A stretch of DNA of 64,000 nucleotides, from positions 868,001 through 932,000 of the forward strand of contig NZ_CANDOB010000001.1 in the NCBI RefSeq assembly GCF_947387515.1. Direction: 5' to 3'. Each line of letters begins with the position of its first letter. Position 1 is the stretch's first letter. The notes beneath the pieces are model-generated. The model did no database searches. It had not been told where the DNA came from and saw nothing but the letters and a program-made list of their open reading frames with translations. Of this stretch, positions 51,574 to 61,039 are shown piece after piece. This DNA comes from Alkalihalobacillus sp. CinArs1. Its GTDB lineage: Bacteria > Bacillota > Bacilli > Bacillales > Guptibacillaceae. Made by a program: the position numbers and the translations under genes.

Positions 51574-52332
51574 TTAAGGACAATCTTCAATCGTTACTGC
51601 CTTTCCTCCACCAACGGACGGTGTGAAAGGTGCTGTTTCAAACACGATATTACTGTTTTCATCATACAGTGTGATTTTGATCGTTCCTTCTGCACCCTCA
51701 GTTAAGATAACCTCGTAGGTAAATACGCCATCTAACCCATTCGGCCCCATTGGTGTAGCCGTTCCTACGCCACATACTGTAAGAATCGAATTTTCCATCG
51801 CGCAAACTACACTTGTGAAGATATCTGCTTCAAAGTTAAAACCAAACATTGACCCTCCACTAGGAGGAACACGGAATTGAAAAACGCTCTGATCGATCGA
51901 ACAGCTTGGGCAAATACTGATTCTTCCGTTCACATTTCTTCGTGTATCAGAAGGTACAAGAAAGTCCACTCTGTTATTCGCGAACGTTTCTGGCGTACCT
52001 GATTGGCCAGCTGTAATGGTTCCTCTGCACATGCACTCAACAGGCGGTTGAGGAGGAATTGGCGGTACGTTTTGCTTGATGATTCCTGCAAGCTTTCGAC
52101 AATCCCATACTTGTATCGTCTGACCTGTAAACGATTTGAACTTCGCACAGCATGTTTTTGGATCGAGTTTAATAAACCTTAAGTTTGCTACTTTCAATCC
52201 ATTCTTTTTTACTAGCGTAAAAAGCTGCTCTTCCTTGTCGTCAAATAGACAATCCTTTTTACTTAATTTGCGTAAAACACTACACACACAACCTTCACAA
52301 TCGCAAGAAGTGTGCTTTTTCTTATGATCCAT
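51574..52332 (-). CDS. CotY/CotZ family spore coat protein, long form
   Basis: 252 aa. The N-terminal half (about 1-90) is a CotY/CotZ-type cysteine-rich domain: CDCEGCVCSVLRKL, LFTLVKKNGLKVANLRF, DPKTCCAKF, VWDCRKLAGI. The C-terminal half (about 100-252) is a beta-rich domain unlike CotZ, starting MCRGTITAGQSGTPETFANN and holding more cysteines. It should cross-link into the outer coat or exosporium. ATG 52332 with GGAGG. Paired with the short paralogue 17 nt upstream. Confidence 0.85.
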   Translation of the reverse strand: MDHKKKHTSCDCEGCVCSVLRKLSKKDCLFDDKEEQLFTLVKKNGLKVANLRFIKLDPKTCCAKFKSFTGQTIQVWDCRKLAGIIKQNVPPIPPQPPVECMCRGTITAGQSGTPETFANNRVDFLVPSDTRRNVNGRISICPSCSIDQSVFQFRVPPSGGSMFGFNFEADIFTSVVCAMENSILTVCGVGTATPMGPNGLDGVFTYEVILTEGAEGTIKITLYDENSNIVFETAPFTPSVGGGKAVTIEDCP

Positions 52333-52349
52333 CGTTATCCTCCTCTCCT

Positions 52350-52646
52350 TTATTCACCATTTAGCTGAACTCTCATACTGCTAATTCCATGAAGCTTTCG
52401 GCAATCAAAGATATAAACATTTCCATCCATATCCACAAACGTTGCACAGCATGTTTTCTCATCAAGATTTTTAAACATGAGTCCACCGATATTCAATGTA
52501 GGATCACCAAATAATATCGTGAAAAACTGAGTCCCTTTTTTGCATAGGTCGTGCTCGTTATCCGTACAGTCTCTTAGGATTGAACATACACATCCGTCGC
52601 ACTTGCCTTTCTTGTCTTTCGATTTTGAGTTACACCCACAGTCCAT
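52350..52646 (-). CDS. CotY/CotZ family spore coat protein, short form
   Basis: 98 aa, cysteine-rich: CDGCVCSILRDC, FFTILFGDPTLNIGGLMF, DEKTCCATFVDMDGNVYIFDCRKLHGI. It aligns by eye with the N-terminal half of the gene that follows, so the pair arose by duplication and the other gained a C-terminal domain. ATG 52646 after GGAGGG-like sequence. Confidence 0.85.
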   Translation of the reverse strand: MDCGCNSKSKDKKGKCDGCVCSILRDCTDNEHDLCKKGTQFFTILFGDPTLNIGGLMFKNLDEKTCCATFVDMDGNVYIFDCRKLHGISSMRVQLNGE

Positions 52647-52758
52647 CTTGACCCTCCTTTACCCCTAAAAGTGTTATCACTCCATCTTACTCTTAAAAAT
52701 TCGAATTGCTTGGACTAGTCACTAGACAACCTTAGGGATTTTTCAGCTCAATAAAAAA

Positions 52759-52786
52759 AGCCTCCGCAAACTTAATTGCGAAGACT
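52759..52786 (-). terminator. terminator after the IscA-type gene
   Basis: AGCCTCCGCAA/TTGCGAAGACT imperfect stem with seven A's on its left (minus-strand U-tract). Confidence 0.7.
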
Positions 52787-52798
52787 TTAGATATCGTG

Positions 52799-53155
52799 TT
52801 AACAATTCTCCGGCGTACCAGCGTTCGTCGCTGTTTTAAACGAAGAACCGCAGCCGCATGATGCGATCGCATTCGGGTTTTCGATTGTGAACCCGCCGCC
52901 CATCATGTTTTGTTTATAGTCGATCTGCACACCGTTTAAGATCGGTGCGCTTTCGTTATCCATAATAATCGTGACGCCATGTTGTGGTTCGAGCGCTTGA
53001 TCATCGTCGTTCATTTCTGTGTCGAAGCCCATTCCATAGCTTAGGCCAGTACAGCCTCCACCTTTCACACCGACGCGCAGGTAAAGGGTGTCACCTTCTT
53101 CTTGCTTCATCATTTCTTTTACCTGTGCTGCTGCAGCTTCAGATAAATGGATCAT
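52799..53155 (-). CDS. erpA: A-type iron-sulfur cluster carrier (HesB/IscA, YutM)
   Basis: 118 aa. The three cluster-binding cysteines are present: Cys in KGGGCTGLSYGM and the C-terminal CGCGSSF. Hands Fe-S clusters to target proteins. ATG 53155 after GGAGGG. In B. subtilis the yut block also begins with yutM next to dapF (yutL); lipA at the other end of this block needs such a carrier. Confidence 0.94.
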   Translation of the reverse strand: MIHLSEAAAAQVKEMMKQEEGDTLYLRVGVKGGGCTGLSYGMGFDTEMNDDDQALEPQHGVTIIMDNESAPILNGVQIDYKQNMMGGGFTIENPNAIASCGCGSSFKTATNAGTPENC

Positions 53156-53228
53156 ACGTATCCCTCCATTTCACCATAATGCTACTTCTAGTATACCGCG
53201 CTTAGTCTTTTAGCTCAACAATCCGACC

Positions 53229-53426
53229 TTATCGGGCAGATACACTCATTTCTTCAGAACGCTGTTTATATTTTATCTGCAATATTAGATTATGCTTTTC
53301 ATCAAGCTTTTGACTGTACTCTAGAACTTTTGGATGGTTCAAGCCCATTGCTACTGCGGTTTGCATCATTTTCGTTCGTAGAGATTCAATTTCGTCATTG
53401 TATTGCTGGATTTCAATACCGTCCAA
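53229..53426 (-). CDS. Spo0E-like aspartyl-phosphate phosphatase
   Basis: 65 aa, two-helix Spo0E family: IESLRTKMMQTAVAMGLNHPKVLEYSQKLDEKHN (shown for motif only: MGLNHPKVLEYSQKLDEKHN), with the S-Q-x-L-D signature. Removes phosphate from Spo0A~P and so delays sporulation. Chosen start TTG 53426, 9 nt after GAGGGG; a longer form from 53489 or ATG 53462 is possible. Confidence 0.85.
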   Translation of the reverse strand: MDGIEIQQYNDEIESLRTKMMQTAVAMGLNHPKVLEYSQKLDEKHNLILQIKYKQRSEEMSVSAR

Positions 53427-53504
53427 TGCCTGCGTCCCCTCTCTATAAGTACCTCCTTCCATTCTACATGAATATCCTTTTATTAACAAACATACTTAAA
53501 TTTG

Positions 53505-54371
53505 TTAAGAGGCATAATACGTTCCCGTAGCAATCGTCGTCGCTGGTCCTGTCATCATCACATGGTCATCTTCTTTCCATGTGATCTCGAGGTCTCCGCC
53601 GGCTAAATGAACCGTGACAGGCGTCCCTTTTTCGGTATGTCCATTCAACACACCGGCTACAACAGCTGCACAAGCTCCTGTTCCACAAGCTTGAGTGATG
53701 CCAGATCCTCTTTCCCATACGCGAAAGTGAAATTCAGATTTTGAAATCACTTCAACGAACTCGACGTTGATGCTTTCAGGAAATAGCTCATGATTTGTGA
53801 AATATGGCCCAGCTGTGGTTAAAGGAGCTTCATGAATAGTGTCTACAAACATCACCATGTGTGGGTTGCCCATCGAAACGCCTGTCATGGTAAAAGGTGT
53901 GCCGTCATAGTGAACAGTTTCCTCGATCACTTCATCTTCTGGATTTCCTACCATCGGAAGGCTCCCTTTCGTCCATTTAGGAATCCCCATGTTGATCGTG
54001 ACAGACTCTACTTCTCCATTTTTTTCATGCACAACAGCTTGAACAATGCCACCTAGCGTTTCAATTTTAAATGATGTGTCTTTAACGATGTGATGCTCGT
54101 ATGCGTACTTTGCTAAGCAACGCAGTCCATTTCCACAGTTTTTTCCTTCTGACCCGTCTTTGTTAAAGATTCTCATCTTAACATCCGCTTTTTTTGAAGG
54201 ACAGATCAAGATCATGCCGTCTGAACCGATGCCAGTATGAACGTCTGACACATCGATCGCATACTGCGACAGCCGCTCTTCGTCTAAGTGTTGTTTAAAC
54301 AGATCAATGTAAATGTAGTTGTTTCCTAATCCGTGCATTTTTGTATACGTAATTTCAGGCAATGATTTCAC
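53505..54371 (-). CDS. dapF: diaminopimelate epimerase
   Basis: Converts LL- to meso-diaminopimelate for lysine and peptidoglycan. 288 aa; the two catalytic cysteines are in [15 protein letters not shown] and [15 protein letters not shown], with [13 protein letters not shown] at the start. GTG 54371 is taken; TTG 54362 has a similarly weak ribosome site. Confidence 0.96.
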   Translation of the reverse strand: MKSLPEITYTKMHGLGNNYIYIDLFKQHLDEERLSQYAIDVSDVHTGIGSDGMILICPSKKADVKMRIFNKDGSEGKNCGNGLRCLAKYAYEHHIVKDTSFKIETLGGIVQAVVHEKNGEVESVTINMGIPKWTKGSLPMVGNPEDEVIEETVHYDGTPFTMTGVSMGNPHMVMFVDTIHEAPLTTAGPYFTNHELFPESINVEFVEVISKSEFHFRVWERGSGITQACGTGACAAVVAGVLNGHTEKGTPVTVHLAGGDLEITWKEDDHVMMTGPATTIATGTYYAS

Positions 54372-54383
54372 TCTTTCTATATC

Positions 54384-54623
54384 TTAATTGCTTTTTCGAA
54401 CAGCTTGAGTTGTCCAAAAATAGTCATCATCTATTTTTACAATATGAACCTTACCATTGCAGCAAGGCATAACCAATCGAGTTTTAATCTCTTGTAATCC
54501 CTGTTCAAAGTCTCTTTCGGTCATAGGAGTCAATACATTTTCACTATGACAAAAAGGGCATTCATTCACATAAACGTCGCCCATCATCCTGTCATATGGC
54601 AGTGTATGGTTAAAGCTCGTCAT
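54384..54623 (-). CDS. hypothetical small cysteine-pair protein
   Basis: 79 aa with CPFCHSENVL near the start and MPCCNGKVHIVKIDDDYFW later; the two cysteine pairs could form a zinc ribbon. Not recognised by name. ATG 54623 follows GGGGAGG; the frame above it (to 54689) crosses the ribosome site. Lies 12 nt before dapF, so probably co-transcribed. Confidence 0.7.
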   Translation of the reverse strand: MTSFNHTLPYDRMMGDVYVNECPFCHSENVLTPMTERDFEQGLQEIKTRLVMPCCNGKVHIVKIDDDYFWTTQAVRKSN

Positions 54624-54708
54624 GCGTGCTCGCCTCCCCATGTCAGTTATTGAAACAAGTATACAACAAAAACTGCAAAATACAATCATCCCGCACTAAA
54701 AGAAAAAA

Positions 54709-54728
54709 AGCCTCTATAAAAGAGGCTT
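54709..54728 (-). terminator. terminator after the nucleoside transporter
   Basis: AAGCCTCT/AGAGGCTT hairpin with A-run on the left (U-tract on the minus strand). Confidence 0.8.
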
Positions 54729-54732
54729 CAAA

Positions 54733-55956
54733 TTAAAAGATAAGCATACCAGCGATCGCTGCGTTAAGAAGGTTTGCAAGCGTACCTGCAAGGATCGCAC
54801 GCATACCGAATTTAGCAATTTCCGGACGACGTTTAGGAGCAAGTCCACCAAGTCCGCCTAGCAAGATCGCTAGAGATGAGAAGTTTGCGAATCCACATAG
54901 TGCGAAACTGATGATTGCAACTGACTTATCTGAAAGGCTTCCGGTACCAATTTCTGGTCCGAAAGAAGAGAATGCTACGAATTCGTTAAGAATAAGTTTT
55001 TGTCCAATGTAGTTACCAGCCTGTACAGCATCTTGCCAAGGTACACCGATTACGAACGCTAGAGGAGAGAATACGTACCCTAGAATTTGTTCGATCGTAA
55101 TGTCACCAGCTCCGAACCAGCCACCGATTCCACCGATAAGTCCGTTAAGAAGTGCGATCAAAGCGATGAAAGAAAGTAGCATCGCACCAACGTTAAGCGC
55201 AAGCTTTAGACCGTCTGATGCACCATGTGCAGCTGCATCGATAACGTTTACATGATCTTCGTTTCTTTCCATCTTGATCTTATCAGCTGTTTCTGATTTT
55301 TCCGTTTCAGGCATGATTAGCTTTGCCATCAATAGACCTGCAGGCGCTGCCATGAAGCTTGCTGCAAGTAAGTATTCCAATGGTACACCTAGTAGTGAGT
55401 ACCCGATAAGCACAGAGCCGGCTACTGATGCAAGACCACCAGTCATAACAGCGAATAGCTCTGACTTTGTCATTTTATCTAAATATGGTTTTACAACCAA
55501 CGGTGCTTCTGTTTGTCCAACGAAAATATTCGCTGTAGCAGATAGTGACTCTGCTTTACTCGTACCAAGTGCCCAAGAAATCGCTCCACCTAGTAGACGA
55601 ATAATCCACTGCATGATTCCAAGATAGTAAAGAACTGAAATCAAAGAAGAGAAGAAGATAATGATCGTTAGTACTTGGAAAGCAAAAATAAATCCAACTT
55701 GCTCATTACCAATCAAACCACCGAATAGGAACGTGATTCCATCATTCGCATAGTTAATAATATCTTGTACACGAAGCGATAGCCATTTCAGACCAGCTTT
55801 ACCAGCTTCCCACTTAAGAACTACAAATGCGAATGCTATTTGAATCGCAAGTGCACCGAACACAGTGCGTAGGTTAATCGCTTTACGATTCGTTGAAAAG
55901 ATTAACGCGATAGCGAATAGAACAGCCATACCGCCTAAACCCCATAATATTTGCAT
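54733..55956 (-). CDS. yutK: NupC/CNT family nucleoside transporter (YutK)
   Basis: 407 aa concentrative nucleoside transporter with 8-9 helices: [58 protein letters not shown] (key stretch [13 protein letters not shown]) and the C-terminal [24 protein letters not shown]. Imports nucleosides with H+ or Na+. A cre-like site lies about 100 bp upstream. ATG 55956 after AGGGGTG. Confidence 0.93.
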   Translation of the reverse strand: MQILWGLGGMAVLFAIALIFSTNRKAINLRTVFGALAIQIAFAFVVLKWEAGKAGLKWLSLRVQDIINYANDGITFLFGGLIGNEQVGFIFAFQVLTIIIFFSSLISVLYYLGIMQWIIRLLGGAISWALGTSKAESLSATANIFVGQTEAPLVVKPYLDKMTKSELFAVMTGGLASVAGSVLIGYSLLGVPLEYLLAASFMAAPAGLLMAKLIMPETEKSETADKIKMERNEDHVNVIDAAAHGASDGLKLALNVGAMLLSFIALIALLNGLIGGIGGWFGAGDITIEQILGYVFSPLAFVIGVPWQDAVQAGNYIGQKLILNEFVAFSSFGPEIGTGSLSDKSVAIISFALCGFANFSSLAILLGGLGGLAPKRRPEIAKFGMRAILAGTLANLLNAAIAGMLIF

Positions 55957-56049
55957 GTCTTACACCCCTTAATTAATATTCGTACCAGTCATAAGCTTAG
56001 CGTACCCAATTCATTCCTATAAGAAAGCATATATAAATCAAAAGTTTGG

Positions 56050-56063
56050 ATACAGCGCTTACA
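56050..56063. promoter_or_regulatory. cre-like site upstream of yutK
   Basis: Minus-strand TGTAAGCGCTGTAT resembles the catabolite-response consensus around the central GCGC; about 95 bp before yutK. Motif match only. Confidence 0.35.
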
Positions 56064-56190
56064 AACGTTTTTTGAAAAATTCGACATTTTTCGCAAAAGC
56101 CGCAAAAGAAAAAGCCTGTTCTCTCTCTATCAGACTTCTTTTGACCTTTGTCATTATAACACATATCGTTTTTATGAAAAGGATTTATTT

Positions 56191-56409
56191 TTATAATTCT
56201 AGAGCAGAAAGTATTTTATCCAAAAGTTGATCTGCATCCGTTGAACTCACCAAAACCCCGTCTACAATAGCAAAAGATTCTTCAAAGCAGTTCCCACAAT
56301 ACCCAAGACACCCGTAGTCTACAAGCTCAACATTTCCATAACTTTCTAGCGCTTTCCAAACTTTCTTATTGTTTCTTAAGTTCCCTTTGCAAAACTCGAT
56401 CGTATGCAA
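56191..56409 (-). CDS. yuzB: DUF1450 family protein (YuzB)
   Basis: 72 aa thioredoxin-like/DUF1450 protein with DYGCLGYCGNCFEESFAIVDG, i.e. a C-x3-C-x2-C cluster that suggests metal or Fe-S binding. Start TTG 56409 with GGGGG about 10 nt upstream. Lies between yutK and yutJ as in B. subtilis. Confidence 0.85.
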   Translation of the reverse strand: MHTIEFCKGNLRNNKKVWKALESYGNVELVDYGCLGYCGNCFEESFAIVDGVLVSSTDADQLLDKILSALEL

Positions 56410-56630
56410 ACGTAAATATCCCCCTTACAATCGTTTTCAGAATTCATATTGTAGAAAAGTGGCAGTTTCGCTATACTTTTAACTGTCGAAGCAGATCGAA
56501 AAACAAACTCTATCTAACATTATAACGCGTGTATCATCTTACTTCCTTCATTTCCTTATCATTTTATTACTTAAAATTACTAATTTGGATGCAGCGTTAT
56601 TGAATATGTCTTATAAAGGGGAAATTTCTA

Positions 56631-57695
56631 ATGAAAAGGCTAGTGCTTTTAGGTGGAGGATATGGCGGCATGCGTATACTCCAAAAATTATTTGCTCAAG
56701 ATGTACCGAAAGATGTAACGATAACGCTAGTAGACCGTAATCCATACCATAGTTTAAAAACAGAATACTACGCGCTTGCTGCTGGGACAGCAAGTGATCA
56801 TCATATTCGCGTTCAATTTCCGAAGCACCCAAACCTTGAAGTCAAGTATGGGGAAGTTACAGGGATCGATCTAGAAGAAAATGTTGTTTCGCTAAAAGAC
56901 GATGAACCGTTACCGTACGATTCTCTTGTAATCGGTTTAGGATGTGAAGATAAGTACCACAATGTACCAGGTGCGAAAGAACATACGATGAGTATTCAAA
57001 CGATCGATGCTTCTCGAAGAGCGTACGAGGTCTTGAATAACCTTGGTGCGAGATCTGTCGTTGGGATCGTAGGCGGGGGACTAAGTGGCGTTGAACTTGC
57101 TAGTGAACTGCATGAAAGCCGCCCTGATCTCGAAATCAAACTGTTTGACCGTGGGAAAACGATACTTTCCGCATTTCCTGATCGTCTTGGAAACTATGTA
57201 CAATCGTGGTTTGAAGAAAGAGATGTTACCGTCGTAAGTGAATCGAACATTACACAGGTCGAACCGAATACCCTTTATAATCACGGAGACCCAGTCCACT
57301 GTGATGCAATCGTGTGGACTGCTGGAATTCAGCCGAACAAATTAGTTCGTGATCTTGATGTAGAGAAAGACGCTCAGGGCCGCATCGCCCTCGATTCACA
57401 TCACAAAATACCAGGTCATACAAACGCATTCGTTGTAGGAGACTGCGCGAGTCTTCCATTCTCTCCAAGTGCTCAACTAGCTGAAGAGCAAGCGGAACAA
57501 ATCGCCCTCGTCCTTCAGAAAGAATGGAAGCAAGAATCATTGCCTTCTTTACCAGCGATCAAAGTTAAAGGAACTCTCGGTTCACTTGGGAGCAAGCATG
57601 GTTTTGGGGTCATGGCAAACAGACCTTTAACAGGAAGAGTACCTCGCCTTCTTAAATCAGGTATTTTATGGATGTACAAAAATCATAATGGATAA
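56631..57695 (+). CDS. yutJ: NADH dehydrogenase-like protein YutJ
   Basis: 354 aa type II NADH dehydrogenase-like flavoprotein. FAD site RLVLLGGGYGGMRIL, DRNPYHSLKTEYYALAAGT, second dinucleotide site VGIVGGGLSGVELASEL, VVGDCASLPFSPSAQLAEEQAEQI. It ends LKSGILWMYKNHNG, the YutJ ending as I remember it. ATG 56631 after AAAGGGG. Distinct from the YumB homologue at 37546. Confidence 0.93.
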   Translation: MKRLVLLGGGYGGMRILQKLFAQDVPKDVTITLVDRNPYHSLKTEYYALAAGTASDHHIRVQFPKHPNLEVKYGEVTGIDLEENVVSLKDDEPLPYDSLVIGLGCEDKYHNVPGAKEHTMSIQTIDASRRAYEVLNNLGARSVVGIVGGGLSGVELASELHESRPDLEIKLFDRGKTILSAFPDRLGNYVQSWFEERDVTVVSESNITQVEPNTLYNHGDPVHCDAIVWTAGIQPNKLVRDLDVEKDAQGRIALDSHHKIPGHTNAFVVGDCASLPFSPSAQLAEEQAEQIALVLQKEWKQESLPSLPAIKVKGTLGSLGSKHGFGVMANRPLTGRVPRLLKSGILWMYKNHNG

Positions 57696-57697
57696 AA

Positions 57698-57727
57698 AAA
57701 GGTCAGTGGGATTCCCCACTGACCTTT
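57698..57727. terminator. bidirectional terminator
   Basis: AAAGGTCAGTGGG/CCCACTGACCTTT stem between converging yutJ and yuzD. Confidence 0.88.
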
Positions 57728-57732
57728 TTACT

Positions 57733-58038
57733 TTACGCTGTCGCACGCTTATCAAGTACTGCATATAGATCTTTTAAACGAGGGTTACCTTCTGAAACAA
57801 TTTGATGTTGGTAAACGACCACAGGATAGAAAAGATCTTCTTCGATCACTTTTGATGCAAAAGCAGCTTCTGCGCCCTCAAGTTCACCGAATATATCGAT
57901 ATAGCGTACTAAAATATCTCGTTCCGGGTATTTACGGGATAACGCGGCTTGTAACCAATCCGCCGTTTCTTCTGAAGATGGGAGGTTGACACAGCTTGCA
58001 CAACGTTCACCTGCTCCATACACTAGCACTTCTTCCAT
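57733..58038 (-). CDS. yuzD: DUF1462 family thioredoxin-like protein (YuzD)
   Basis: 101 aa, thioredoxin-like fold with a C-x-x-C pair in GERCASCVNLPSSEETADWL and PVVVYQHQIVSEGNPRLKDL. Redox or metal role unknown. ATG 58038; AAAGGG lies about 13 nt upstream. Divergent from yutI with a Fur box between. Confidence 0.87.
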   Translation of the reverse strand: MEEVLVYGAGERCASCVNLPSSEETADWLQAALSRKYPERDILVRYIDIFGELEGAEAAFASKVIEEDLFYPVVVYQHQIVSEGNPRLKDLYAVLDKRATA

Positions 58039-58166
58039 GATGCAAAACGCCCTTTCTATACCATCTGTTGCTTTTATTGTACCTCAATCTCTATAGAACG
58101 AAAAGAAGCATTCGCCTTTTTTTAATTAGTTATTGCTTGTCGTCTATTTGCATGATAAATTTATAG

Positions 58167-58181
58167 TGATAATAATTATCA
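58167..58181. promoter_or_regulatory. perfect 7-1-7 Fur box
   Basis: TGATAATAATTATCA matches the B. subtilis Fur consensus TGATAATNATTATCA at every defined base. It lies between yuzD and yutI, 39 bp upstream of the likely yutI -10 box (TATAAT, 58220-58225), so iron should control one or both genes. Confidence 0.75.
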
Positions 58182-58250
58182 TTCCGCGATAGCACATAGA
58201 TTTTTTCGCTAATCATTAGTATAATGAAAGTATGAAGGGAGTCGATGAAT

Positions 58251-58472
58251 ATGCACGAACAGGTCCAGGATGTACTTAACAAATTGCGTCCATTCCTCCT
58301 ACGTGATGGTGGAGACGTAGAACTGGTAGACATCGAAGAAGGCGTGGTAAAGGTACGTTTGATGGGAGCGTGCGGCAGCTGCCCTAGTTCCACAATCACT
58401 CTAAAAGCAGGAATCGAGCGCGCACTTCTTGAAGAAGTCCCAGGCGTGACTGAACTTGAACAGGTATTTTAA
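58251..58472 (+). CDS. yutI: NifU-type iron-sulfur scaffold (YutI)
   Basis: 73 aa, NifU C-terminal domain: [19 protein letters not shown] and the cluster-binding C-x-x-C in [20 protein letters not shown]. Delivers 4Fe-4S clusters. ATG 58251 stands 9 nt from GAAGGGAG; ATG 58245 is only 3 nt from it. Confidence 0.95.
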   Translation: MHEQVQDVLNKLRPFLLRDGGDVELVDIEEGVVKVRLMGACGSCPSSTITLKAGIERALLEEVPGVTELEQVF

Positions 58473-58487
58473 TAACCGACAAAATTC

Positions 58488-58512
58488 ATTCCCTCCAACA
58501 TTTGGAGGGAAT
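58488..58512. terminator. bidirectional terminator
   Basis: ATTCCCTCCAA/TTGGAGGGAAT hairpin followed by T's, between yutI and yutH. Confidence 0.85.
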
Positions 58513-58515
58513 TTT

Positions 58516-59517
58516 TCATAACATCAACCATTCGATTTGTCTCATCGTATTGCCCCGCTCACCGATCAGCTCACTGAATACCCCTTTGAACAAATACTCT
58601 CGCTCTCCTTCACGGTCTACATAGTTTTGTAGCATGTGGGTAATCTCTTGTTTTTCTTTAAGGTTTTCTTCACTATAATAACGTTCGATCGCCTCTACAT
58701 ACGTGATCGGAAATAACAAACGCGCATACAACAAGTTCCATTCCATCGCACTCATCGATCTTCTTTGATGATACTCCAAAATAAATGATCTCACTTCATC
58801 ATATCCCGCTCTCTCATCAAACAGCTTATATCGTGTCCATTCAGCAAGATCTCTCGCAGGATGATCGAGTATGAATTCTGATGGCAATAGAAAGTCAGTA
58901 CCTCCGATGTTTTGAGCATTAAATCGTCTGAAAACCAATGTTCTTACATCGAATGGATTCACGCCAGCATCGATTGTCGCGTCGACAAGATACTGTATCG
59001 CATTTTCAGCAAGCCCCAGATAATAAGGAAACGTCTCGATGAACAACGTGTCAAACTCCCCTAACGGTTGCTCTTGCTTCATCAACGTAAATCGATAAGC
59101 CTCTAACTGATCGATTCGTCGTTGCCACCTAAGCTGCCATGGTTGAACTTCTGGAAGCTCACTATAGTTATTTAGTAAATTCCCACCTTTTCGATGAAGG
59201 AGTGCTAAACGATGACCATCGGATTCTCTGATCGTGCGTGTTTTCCACGGCAGCTGATAGAGCGTAACTGCTTCGTTCCCAATCGTCTCGATGTACCTCC
59301 CCCTTTTTGTAGAGATAGGTAGTAGTGTTGGCTCATTTTGCTGATTAAAATATTGTGAGATAAGGACGTACCAGGGGAAATCCTCTTCTCTTTCTGTTTC
59401 TGCACGTTTTAGGATACATTCACCCAATTCTGTGGTCTGCAGTACGTATCCACCGTTCACTCGATATACATGATTGACCACGATTCCGTACTGGTGAAAT
59501 AGCTCTCGCTCTAGCAT
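58516..59517 (-). CDS. yutH: spore coat protein YutH (CotS/CotI kinase-like family)
   Basis: 333 aa, fold of the aminoglycoside-phosphotransferase-like coat proteins (CotS, CotI, YutH). The N-lobe (YRVNGGYVLQTTELGECILKR) and a helix-rich C-lobe are visible, but a catalytic HGD-x-H...N is not: the matching part reads FILDHPARDLAEW, so kinase activity is doubtful. ATG 59517 with GGAGGG 6 nt upstream, not the frame start at 59604. Confidence 0.86.
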   Translation of the reverse strand: MLERELFHQYGIVVNHVYRVNGGYVLQTTELGECILKRAETEREEDFPWYVLISQYFNQQNEPTLLPISTKRGRYIETIGNEAVTLYQLPWKTRTIRESDGHRLALLHRKGGNLLNNYSELPEVQPWQLRWQRRIDQLEAYRFTLMKQEQPLGEFDTLFIETFPYYLGLAENAIQYLVDATIDAGVNPFDVRTLVFRRFNAQNIGGTDFLLPSEFILDHPARDLAEWTRYKLFDERAGYDEVRSFILEYHQRRSMSAMEWNLLYARLLFPITYVEAIERYYSEENLKEKQEITHMLQNYVDREGEREYLFKGVFSELIGERGNTMRQIEWLML

Positions 59518-59684
59518 CTTCGCCCTCCACGTTGCGTCATATATATGTAAGATATGCCCGACCGCCCAATTTGTGTATGAATTATGGGTGCTAACAATTG
59601 TCATATTTCACAACTTCTAACCATATACTAATAAAACTAACCAAACAACAATACCAATTTACTATAAAGTTAGGTGGGACAAGA

Positions 59685-60182
59685 ATGGGCGAAAAACCTG
59701 TAGATGCTGTAGAGAAAGCTGCTCGATCGAAGTTAAAAGAACGAGGAGTAGAATTAGAGGATATCGCAGAACTAGTGTATTACCTGCAAGTAAAATATCA
59801 CCCTAACCTAAAGATGGATGAATGTAGAACAAACGTTGATCGCGTACTATCGAAGAGAGAAGTACAAAACGCAGTCCTTACGGGCATCCAGCTCGATGAG
59901 CTCGCTGAAAAGAATATGCTCGATCAGCCTCTTCAAGATATATTGATGAAAGACGAAGGATTGTACGGAGTCGACGAGATTATTGCGCTATCGATCGTAA
60001 ACGTATACGGATCGATCGGTTTTACCAACTATGGATATATCGATAAATTAAAGCCCGGAATTCTCGAGAAATTAAACGATAAGTCATCAGGAAGTTGTCA
60101 CACGTACCTCGATGATATCGTAGGTGCAATTGCCGCTGCCGCTTCAAGCCGTCTTGCCCATCGTTCAACAGAGTCTAACTAA
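59685..60182 (+). CDS. yutG: phosphatidylglycerophosphatase A-like protein (YutG)
   Basis: 165 aa, PgpA-related domain as found in B. subtilis YutG: GVELEDIAELVYYLQVKYHP, YGVDEIIALSIVNVYGSIGFTNYGYIDKL, and DDIVGAIAAAAS at the end with conserved Asp residues for metal. No membrane helix. Possibly a cytosolic phosphatase. ATG 59685 after AGGTGGG. Confidence 0.85.
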   Translation: MGEKPVDAVEKAARSKLKERGVELEDIAELVYYLQVKYHPNLKMDECRTNVDRVLSKREVQNAVLTGIQLDELAEKNMLDQPLQDILMKDEGLYGVDEIIALSIVNVYGSIGFTNYGYIDKLKPGILEKLNDKSSGSCHTYLDDIVGAIAAAASSRLAHRSTESN

Positions 60183-60184
60183 AC

Positions 60185-60212
60185 AATGCCCTAGGCGATC
60201 GCCTGGGGCATT
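60185..60212. terminator. bidirectional terminator
   Basis: AATGCCC-TAGGC with GCCT-GGGGCATT around a short loop, between yutG and yutF. Confidence 0.78.
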
Positions 60213-60217
60213 TTCAG

Positions 60218-60982
60218 CTATACTTCCCACTCTTCTAGTGAGTTTGCGGTATAAATCGGTGCTTTTTCTACACTTTCTAAATGCTGTTTCGTTGTAACAC
60301 CCGTGTGGACAAGTAATGTATCCATCCCTGCCTGAATACCTGCCATAATATCTGTTCTATAGTTATCCCCAACCATTAGCGTTTCATCTTTGTCCGTTCC
60401 AAGCTGTTTGAGCGCTTGCTCCATAATCACTGGTTCCGGCTTACCGATAAAAATTGGCTCTACTTCTGTAGACACAGTAATAACTGCTGTTAAGGAGCCA
60501 TTGCCTGGAAGCAATCCTCTTTCTGTCGGTATTGCGATATCACCGTTCGTCGAGATAAATGTTGCACCGTTACGAACTGCGATACATGCCTTCGCTAATT
60601 TTTCATATGTAATCTCCCTGTCGATTCCGACCACTACATAATCTGGGTTCTCGTCCTGTAGAGTTAGGCCTTCATCCGTTAAGGCATCACGAATTCCCTC
60701 TTCGCCAATCACATACACGGAAGCACCTTTCTTTTCATTAGAAATATAGCTTGCCGTCGCCATGCTCGTGGTAAATACATGCTCTTTTGTACAAGGGACG
60801 CCAAAGTTTACAAGCTTCTCTGCTACTTGTTCTTTTCGTTTTGAAGAATTGTTCGTCACAAACAAGTATGGAATTCCTGCTACTTCTAGCCTTTTCACAA
60901 AATCTACAGCTTCTTGTATCTTTTCAGTGCCACGATACATCGTACCGTCCAAATCAATCAAATATCCTTTATACTTTTTCAT
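60218..60982 (-). CDS. yutF: HAD-type phosphatase (NagD-like, YutF)
   Basis: 254 aa HAD hydrolase with a type II cap: nucleophile Asp in GYLIDLDGTMYRG, FVTNNSSKRKEQV, and MVGDNYRTDIMAGIQAGMDTLLVHTGV for the metal site. Dephosphorylates small sugar or nucleotide phosphates. ATG 60982 with GGAGG 8 nt upstream. Confidence 0.94.
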   Translation of the reverse strand: MKKYKGYLIDLDGTMYRGTEKIQEAVDFVKRLEVAGIPYLFVTNNSSKRKEQVAEKLVNFGVPCTKEHVFTTSMATASYISNEKKGASVYVIGEEGIRDALTDEGLTLQDENPDYVVVGIDREITYEKLAKACIAVRNGATFISTNGDIAIPTERGLLPGNGSLTAVITVSTEVEPIFIGKPEPVIMEQALKQLGTDKDETLMVGDNYRTDIMAGIQAGMDTLLVHTGVTTKQHLESVEKAPIYTANSLEEWEV

Positions 60983-61006
60983 AATGTCTACCTCCACTTA
61001 TCTAAA

Positions 61007-61031
61007 AACCGCTTTCACAATGAAAGCGGTT
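61007..61031 (-). terminator. terminator after yutE
   Basis: Perfect AACCGCTTTCA/TGAAAGCGGTT stem with A-run on the left. Confidence 0.8.
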
Positions 61032-61039
61032 AGCATTTT

